In this document: piece after piece, positions 44,001 through 53,000 of the stretch
Numbering within the stretch: position 1 is the stretch's first letter
Layout of the letters: every line of letters starts with the position of its first letter
Assembly (NCBI GenBank): GCA_964019165.1
Contig: OZ025267.1
Coordinates: 7,532,648-7,596,647, forward strand
DNA length: 64,000 nt
Direction: 5' to 3'
Source of the DNA: Mastigias papua
Taxonomy: Eukaryota > Cnidaria > Scyphozoa > Rhizostomeae > Mastigiidae
The notes under the pieces: generated by a model
Told to the model about the DNA's origin: nothing
Database searches by the model: none
The model's input: only the letters and a program-made list of their open reading frames with translations
Translations under genes and position numbers: made by a program

Positions 44001-47000
44001 CTGTTTCTCATAGTATTGAAGTTCTATCGTATACTAAGTATATACACTTGCGTTCGAAAGTATTGTTCTACCCTGCGAAAATTGGCTGCTATCAGCGGCG
44101 AAGGGCCATATCAAGTAAATTTACTTAAAAAATTGTCACGATGTAGGGACTTCTTCCATCTGACTTTGGGCAGAAAAAGTTTCGTCAGTTTGTCAAGTTA
44201 GGAAGTAAAACAAACTGTGAACTAGTATTGGTGTTTTTTTGTGGAAAAATTCGCAGAATTTTAAAGCGGTGCTATCAAAAGTTTTGGCAATAACTTGTTA
44301 CGGTAGGCTTAGCAAACTACAGTAAAATGTAACATATTTGAATGCAAAGCGTGATATCCTTGCATTTCAAGGCGAAAATCTTTTAGGCCTAGTGTTGTTA
44401 GTGAATATAAATTTGTTCTTGCCATTTAAAGCAATACATGTTGATTGGAATAAGTTGGAAATTTAGTAAAATGAAGAATAATGATTATCGAAAGAGCATT
44501 ATCTGTTTATATATAAAGTTTGATTATAAGCATTATTAACAAGACCAAATGTAAGGCCTATATTCTTGTAGTAACTACCAAATGACGTAAACATTGTCAT
44601 TACGACATGCCACTTACCTGCAACTGCCCCACGATCTAAAATATATTCCAAACAGAGAGAACCAATTCAGCAGATATATTTCAACTATCATAAGGCCTCT
44701 TACACTCTAGCTTTGTAAGCTTTTAATACCACTCTCTTTCTTTAGGAAATGAGTGTTTTGACAGTAGTTTGTTATGCCATCTTCCACTATTCAATGCTCA
44801 GACTTTTAACGGCATTCCTTCAGTACAATCCCTTATATTTCTGTCAAAATATCTCAGCTGTACTATTAAGTTAGTGTACCTGCACAGCTGAGGAAGTGAA
44901 GAATATAATTGTACCTTAAAATAAGGTGAGTGACTGCCATGAACCGTGAAAATAATTTTGTTTGCAATTGTCAAGAGTAGGCCCTTGGCCAATTGTAGCT
45001 GCCATATTAGGCAGGGTAGTGGAATACTTTTTGAACTTCATTGTATATTTCGATAATTGTTGTATTTGTCAATTAACGATTCTGCTTATTGATTCGTAAT
45101 AGGTATCGATAAGTAACATTCTTAGTGATGCAGAAGCCGCTGACTATGGGATATTTGTAAGTTATCGTTCTTCCTTACGACATTTAATGATATTTTACGA
45201 CAATTTACGATGTTCTTTCGATTTTGGATTATATGCTCATTAATTTGTTGCTCTTTGGTTTGAATATTACAGCTGCAGTCAGTAAGCTTCTTTGAAGCCA
45301 CGTAAGATTTACAGAGAAAGGGACCTTTTTGGAATTGTTGAATAGTATAGATATGACTTTGCTTAGATGTCCTGTTTTGAACATTGCCTTCTCAAGGAAT
45401 TGTAGGGACCTAGTAATTGCAGGGTATGAAGGACTGTTTATGTTTGTCAGAACTCTTGGAGCGCCAGTTTTAACTGTAAATGCCTCCTTGTCTAAGGGCC
45501 TCTCTGTTTATATGAGAAAACACAGCCCACTTTTAGCCCGGTTTGCCAAGGCACTCGGTTTGCCAAGCCACTCGGTTTGCCAAGCCACTCGGTTTGCCAA
45601 GCCACTCGGTTTGTCAAGGCACTCGGTTTGTCAAGGCACTCAGTTTGCCAAGGCACTCGGTTTGCCAAGGCACTCGGTTTGCCAAGGCACTCGGTTTGCC
45701 AAGGCACTCGGTTTGCTGAGATCCCGCCTCATCCGTGATTTGCAATATGTAACCGAATCCTGTTTATATGAGAAAATTTTGCCCGACAAACTGGGACCTC
45801 GGAAGTGAGGAAACGGGATCTCGGTTTACCGGGGCAGCTTTTTGCATATAAACACACTTGCCCGGTTTGCCGAGCTAGTTTCTGCCTAACTGAGCATGCA
45901 TGGGCATCATTCGGTGTGCTGCTGACAGCGTCACATGATCCAAAGTTACCTCGGCAAACCGGGACAGCTAGCTTCACATAATCAGAGCGAAAGTTCTGTC
46001 CCGGCAAACAGAGTGCCCCGGCTAAGAGGGCTGAAAGCGGGCTATGTTTTCTCTTATAAGCAGCCCCCTAGTTTGTAATTTATTGCTTGTTGATAATTTA
46101 GTATGCACAATAGTATTATCAGGTGCATTTCCCCCTCTTTTTTCCATGTAGGCTGACAAGTTTTTCCCTCATCGCCGTCTTTATACCAATCTTGGTTCAT
46201 GCCTGTTCTACAAGGTAATGCCTTTCTTTCCAGTTTGATGTTCGTGGATACTTAGCTTGGTATAAAGTAATGCTTCTTCTTTTGAATTTTATGCTCTTGC
46301 ATACCTTGCTGTATATTTCCAATAACTCGGAATGATTTGCGAAGGATGAAATTCTTCTTGATTTGGCCAATTTATTATGAAGGTCCTTTATTATCATTTC
46401 GAGTACCAACTGTATTTTGGCATTCATTCGAATAATGAATGTGAAAGGTTGAAAGTCAGTGCAGATTTAAGCCCTAGCGATTGAGTTTTGGAAAGAACTT
46501 AATAGAGTGTAGAACATTCAGCACCCTCTTCATAGTAAGTGGTGGTGACAGTGAGATAATTGATAAGGACAGTAAACAGTATCATTGAATTGTATATTGT
46601 CTTTTATTTCAGGGTCATCTAGTTTGCAGCCATTTGCCAGACGATGACCTTATTGATGCAATGGTTTTTTGCAAACACCACTACCTTCTTGCAATGACAG
46701 AAGAGCAACGAGTGAATCAATTGGTTGTGTGGAAAGAGGTCAGAGAAAAATTCTGCTCCTTTTTGACGCGATATTAGGAAAATTGTATGGCGTTGATAGT
46801 TTCACTAAACGAGCAATCACTGTTTCTGCTGAGTTTTCTCATGAAATAGTTCGACATTTACGATTAGTTCTCAGTTTGGCATTTTCTCATACTTGATACT
46901 GCAGATTATTAAATCAATAATGCACACGAACAATATTAGTAGAGTAGTATTCTGGAATACCTTTTCGTCTTGGGAAGTCTTAATCTTACATACATACAAG

Positions 47001-50000
47001 TAAATATGATTTGTAGCAATTGTTCCTTCTTCTTGCTCCACGACATGTTTTTGGAACTGTGATTGCCACCCATTGCTTTTAGAACAATAGCGACTGTCGA
47101 ATTTTTGTGTTAGTTTCAATAGAGACTTTACAGACCTGTCTGTTTTGCAGCACTCATGGGACTTGTAGGTGAATAGATGTGGAGTTGTGTGTGTTCTATT
47201 TTAGAGTTTTTAAGGGTCGATGAATAGAGAAAGGTTATGAAGTTGAGTTAATATATATACCTATTAATTAATATATGTTGGTGTAATTATGGAGGATTCC
47301 ACTGAAGAAGAAGCAGCATGTGTAATTTGTTAATGTACTATTTACCAGGTATATCCGGTTAGAAGACAAAACGATGACCAGATACCTAAGAATGATTGTT
47401 TCGAAGAGCCTACTGGAAGATGGTTTCTTTTGGTTGTTGCACAGGTACATTTATAATAATTAAATCGCCAATGTTTTGTGGTGTTTGATTAGTATTGTCT
47501 TTGGGGTTACTTTGGCCAAGGTTTTCAGCTTTTTATGAATTCTCTCAGCCGTTCTGAAAAAGCATTCATAACTCCTGCGTGTACGGGATGTATTGTCGGG
47601 AAGGTATTGTTACTTTAAACATTGGAATCGGTATTGACTTGGATCTCAAAGAGGACTGTCTGTGAGAGTGGCCCCTATGTGTTTTGAAGAAGGGTTATTT
47701 ATAGATCCGTTGCTTCTAGAAAGGAAGTTTATCCAATGCGAAGCATGCATGTATCATTCTGTTTGCACTGCTGAATCTCATTATTGGGCAAAAATAGGAA
47801 AACATTTTGGAGCACACTTAACGTACTGAAATCTGTCGCAAGGAAAAGACGTATTTCTAGTATGCTGCAAAATATTTTCTGCTTTTTTGTGCAATAGTAA
47901 TTACCATTCTATACATGCGAATACCATTCATAGTTGCGTTTCATGGTTAGAGTATTTCATTCCACAACTGAGTTTGTTTATGGTAAATGTTTTCTATCAT
48001 GAGTTTTACAGACAGTTTTTACTTTCACGAATGCTAACTGAAATTTCGATTGTTTCAAATGAATTTCCTTACACTATGCCGCTGATAAGTACTTAACTTG
48101 CAGAAAGTACTTAATACAATGGAGGATTTATTGTTAATTTTTGAATATTATTTACGCACAGAACTAAGAAATTTTAGCACTTTTCTTTTGATATTACCTT
48201 CTCTTTGCTACAAAATTATCTCTTTGAAATATCCTTTGTCTAGAAATACAGCTTGCTTTGTACACTTCTGGAAACTGGTGGAGCATCTTCTTCGTGAGTG
48301 AAATCGTTTCATTGGGTTATTTTGAAGACCCCTCATATTGCTAAGAATCTAACTATTTGAAAGTTTGCCAGTATCGTATTATTACTGTTCATAGAAATGA
48401 AATACTTAATCTTGTTTACTTAGTCTTGCTTGTTTTGGGAAATTTTATATCCTAAGCTGTCAGCCCGTTGTTGGAATTGTTAGGACTGCGTGATGTTCTC
48501 TTTTAACTAAGGGTAGTTATTATTGCCAAGTATGTATTGTTAGATTGATGTTTATTGCAGATTGTTTGATAGTTCATTACTTTCATTTATTGGTATTTGT
48601 GTCTAATGAGATTTCGCATTGAAATAATTTCTTATCTATGACAGGCCTCCTGGAAGTCCTGGACCCCATCCATATTATGTAGATAGAGCACTATCGATTC
48701 TGGCATTCATTCAGGAGAGGCTTGACTTTGAGACTATTTGTGAAGCAAGGTGCGTCAATCAATTATTATCATCGTATCAGCTTCTTTGCATTTTGGTCAA
48801 CGTGAGCAAGAATATACTGGCGAATGGCCAGGTGGTTAGAGCACTTGACTCCTTAGCCGAACATCGATGGTTCGAGCGCAACCCTCGGATCATAGTTGGA
48901 ATGCTCGCTGACTGTCTTCCCAGTCTTAAATGGGTACCTGGTGGAAACACTGGGGAAGTTAAAGGCGACGAGAAAAGGAACTGACCACCCTACCTTATTA
49001 TACCGACGATTCGGAATAAGTACCCTCTCTAACAGGCACTCCCCAACGTACGGAATCATATATGGGACTAACCATTATCTTTTAGGCAAGGATATACTGC
49101 TGAGAGCTGCAAATCGACAAAGAAGTCGATCAATGCCGTTGGCTGACCCAAGTAACCTCATAGGACTTCCCCCCTCCTCCATTTTTACGAGAGAATTTTA
49201 GCTATGCCCTAAAAGACGTCGACACTTATTTTTTTCTAAGAAAATTTGTAATGTTTCGATCCTAGTACCTGACTCGGTCGGGAAAGTGAACTGAAAGAGT
49301 TAATTCATAGTCCAGAACTGAAGCATTGTACTATGAGAGAAGATTTTTGTAGTGTACAGTTTGGGTGAAAATCGGTGTAAACACCTCCATGAATTACAGC
49401 CGTTCAATTTTTCACTTCGATAGGTTTTCCATCCCTTCATTTCAAGCCCCCGTTTCATTTTTCCCTTTTGATAGCTTTTTCCAACAGCCTCATTTAGACC
49501 CTCATTTCAACCCCGTTCAATTTTTCACTTTGATAACTTTTTGCAACCCCCATCATTTCAAGGCCCTGTCTACTCAGGACATAAGATGCCCAGCACTTTG
49601 ATGATTTGCTGTCTTGATGGTAGTGTGGTATCCACGAATCGATTTGGCCTGTAATGCAGCCAGCTTACATGCTGAGTACTCCCCAAATAGAAGCAAGAAA
49701 TGTAAACAAGGCCTATTACGACCTGCACATTGGGAATTACCTGTTTGAGAGGAGTTCTCGGCCGTCATTTTTGTCAATAGAGACCCTAATTCCTTCTCTC
49801 GTTACCTTTATCCCCAATCGGTTGCCACTATATTTGTTGCTGGATTGACTGTGAGCAAATATCCAAGCTATAGCGCTCGAGGTGTGCCTCATATCATCGA
49901 TCATCCGCGCATAACAGGTAGAGCAACATGACAACTTAACCATTGAAACTACGAGATGGACTAAAAATTTCTAAGAGCAGGCCACAGGAGCAGATTTCTT

Positions 50001-53000
50001 CATGTTCATTGAATAGAATACGTTTACCCTTGCAGTTTTATATTAGGAATGCTATTTTTTCTATCATAGGCTTCGTGGATCGTCTGTTCCAGCCATTTCC
50101 CCAGTTAGAGATTTTACTAGCTCCCGTCAGACGTCAAATAGCTCACATCTAGAGATTACTCTGAGGAAACTCCCTGCCCACTTGGAAACAATGGGTATGG
50201 AAAATAGTCCATCTATGGATAGTTTAAGGCCAGCAGGTGGGTTTGCTGTATTCCGCACTACTTTCGCAATCGGGCAACTAGACCCCGAATTTTCTTTTGT
50301 TGAATTTAAGTTGTACAAATACAGTAAGCTTTGATCATTATCATCATCATTATCATATCGCTGTCATCATCAACATTACCACAATCATCATCATCATTAT
50401 CATAATTATCAGCATCAGCATAATCAACTTCATCATCAATTCCATCGTCTTCAGCATTGTCATCATTAGCCTATTTAACGTATGCTAAAAGATCAACATT
50501 AGCTGAGAGTTCGAGATTACTGAGGCATACTTTGCACATTGAAAAAGTGGTAGACATGTCTACATCTAGCTGTTTATGTTATCTGGTTTTTGAAATAAAA
50601 ATTCATCAGACATGTTTGTTCCAGGCAACCAAGGAGAAGAAAGTCCTAGGCAGACTCCTAAGACCAGTTCGCCGTATTTGCCTCGCTTCAGTGAAACGAA
50701 AACATCGGACGATAGTGGAAGCAATAGCAGTAGTTTGAGAATGAGTGAATCTGGTTTCTCCGCTGCTTCAAGTTGTTTTAGGAACAATCAGATGCTTTGC
50801 AGTGATCATACATCAAGGATTTCAACGAAGTAAGACACTTTGTTTTGTAGCTGACATTACAATCTAAACTGTAGATATATCTCAAACTAGGCCCATCAAG
50901 GCAGAAAAAGACTATGAACATCAAGCTCATTATATCATCAAGTTCCCACTTACATTATTGCCTAGAATTATATACAAAAAGGAGCACAACCATACACTAA
51001 CAAAGTAGAAGAGAGGCTGCTACATTTCGGCTACAGACCATTCGATCTACAGTCGTTTTGATAGTGCAATACAGAAGATTTTTTCAGTTAAAATTATTTT
51101 GTTTGTTGTCATATCCAAGTCAGAACGTTCTACCTCTAGGCCTTTTTACATTATTCAACACTATTTTCTTGACTTACTTTTATTTCCTGGAATTTGCATT
51201 ATTTTTCTACTTGATTTACTTCATCTGAGCAACCTCTTAGTAAAGGTGGGAGGTTTTCCAAACAGAACGCGAGTTCTTTTGTTGAAAGTATTCGATGTTT
51301 TCGATAAATTGTAATTTTTATTTATTAGAGAAGTACTGCACCCCGTAGTTACTTGACTTTTCTTAGTTACTGAAAGATAACTTGTGCAGTTTCATTTGCA
51401 TTCGAAGCCCCTGCTGCAATTTTGGTTCCATGTTTTGACTCAATATATTCCCCCTCCCTCTCCTAAAGTTGAATATTTACAATGTTTCAACTGTCTTATT
51501 GTATTCTCGAACCTTTTCTCCTTTTGGCCCATGCTACATCGAAACGTATTCATTCTTTGAAGTTTTGAGGGTTTTTTGTAGATTTAATAGTAACACGATA
51601 ATGTTGTTTTTGTTGCAATGAATGGGACCGACCAGAAACACTTACCCTAACACTTTGTGATACTATACAATGTATCTTAAATGTGACTGCAGGGATGACG
51701 ATAAAATTAGTTGTATCTTAGTTATTTTGATGTTATGATGTATCCTTTATGAAATTGGTTAGCCAGAGGTGGAAAAAGTGTCAGGACTTTGGAGGGTTGT
51801 TTTTGGTTAGCATTATTTGCAGAATATTTCACAGAACTCTTGGAACTAGTAGGAAACTCAAATGAGATTCAGATTAACTCTGCTGACCTGAAAGTCTGTA
51901 CCCTAATGACAAAACAGTTCATCTATAGATAAACAGTAGATAAACACGTGCAAGCAGAAATCATATATCGTATTTCCTGGAAAAAGCGCCCCCCCCCCTC
52001 GAAAAAGTACTCACTAAAAACAATGGAAAATTGCAAAAGCGCCCACCCTCGAAAAAGCGCCCCTTCCCAATGCACAGAACACGTACAAGCCCTAGACGTA
52101 AGTCAGAACAGACTGTTCAAAGTAAAGGTTTAGTGGCAAATGCGATGACTAGCTTGCATCATTTGGTAGTAATCGCCTAACAGAACAGAGGGAAGAGATC
52201 TGAAGTCACCAGAAAGAAAATTCATTGTGCAGTGGATACTGAATGCATTGCAAAAAATGCCTAAAGAATTCCTAGCAAAATCTACGAAGTACTGTGCTTT
52301 AAACCTAGCAGTAAATGATAGTAGTAAAGATGGCCAAGTCCCCTGTTTTAAAGTGGGCCAACCATTCGAAAATCCTGCGGATAAATTGTAATCACGACTA
52401 GAAATTTTGTCTGAACCAGGCTTCAATTCATTTTTTGGCAACGACGATGATGTTGATGGAAATGATAAACACAATACGCACTTTTTGATTTGCTTTGATA
52501 ACTATATTTGTTTAAACTAGGCTTTGGTAACAAACTACCTGAGGGAAATGACGAAGAAGTTAAAAAGTGTCCACCCTCGAAAAACGACCGCCCTAAACCA
52601 TCTATTGTTTAAAAGGAACCCTGGGCGCTTTTTAGAGGAAATACGACATGTCCGCTCACTTAGACATTTTGCACAAGTTTTGGAGCCAGATACGTTGCAA
52701 AAGGTATGGCATTTCTTCGTTGCCATTGCTCTCCAGTTGATCACGCGAATGCGATTCTATCTGAGGTGCCAATCTCTATCACATATCACAATATATATCA
52801 ATTCTAATGCGCTCGTTTCGCTTTCAGGTTGACTGCGGGTACTGCCAACACTTTATTTTATTATACAATGTGTGATAGCGCAAAAGGGATACTTCTGTGT
52901 CCTACTGCCAGCAGTTCTGATATGATCAACAAAGAAGTACTAGATAACTTTTATAAAGCTTGTGAGCTGATCAGAAGAACTTTCAATCGCGACTGTAGTA

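Noticed and set aside
45273..45301. A possible extra INTU exon (LQSVSFFEAT) after exon 10
   Set aside because: Joining exon 10 directly to exon 11 gives exactly the vertebrate spacing and keeps phase 0; the extra block has no counterpart in the family.
45541..45710. Regular 17-bp direct repeats that could suggest a CRISPR array
   Set aside because: Units are contiguous with no spacers, the genome is eukaryotic, and the block lies within a TIR element. It is a minisatellite.
48820..48895. A functional tRNA gene
   Set aside because: A and B boxes are present but the acceptor stem does not pair, and the sequence continues into a repeated SINE body.
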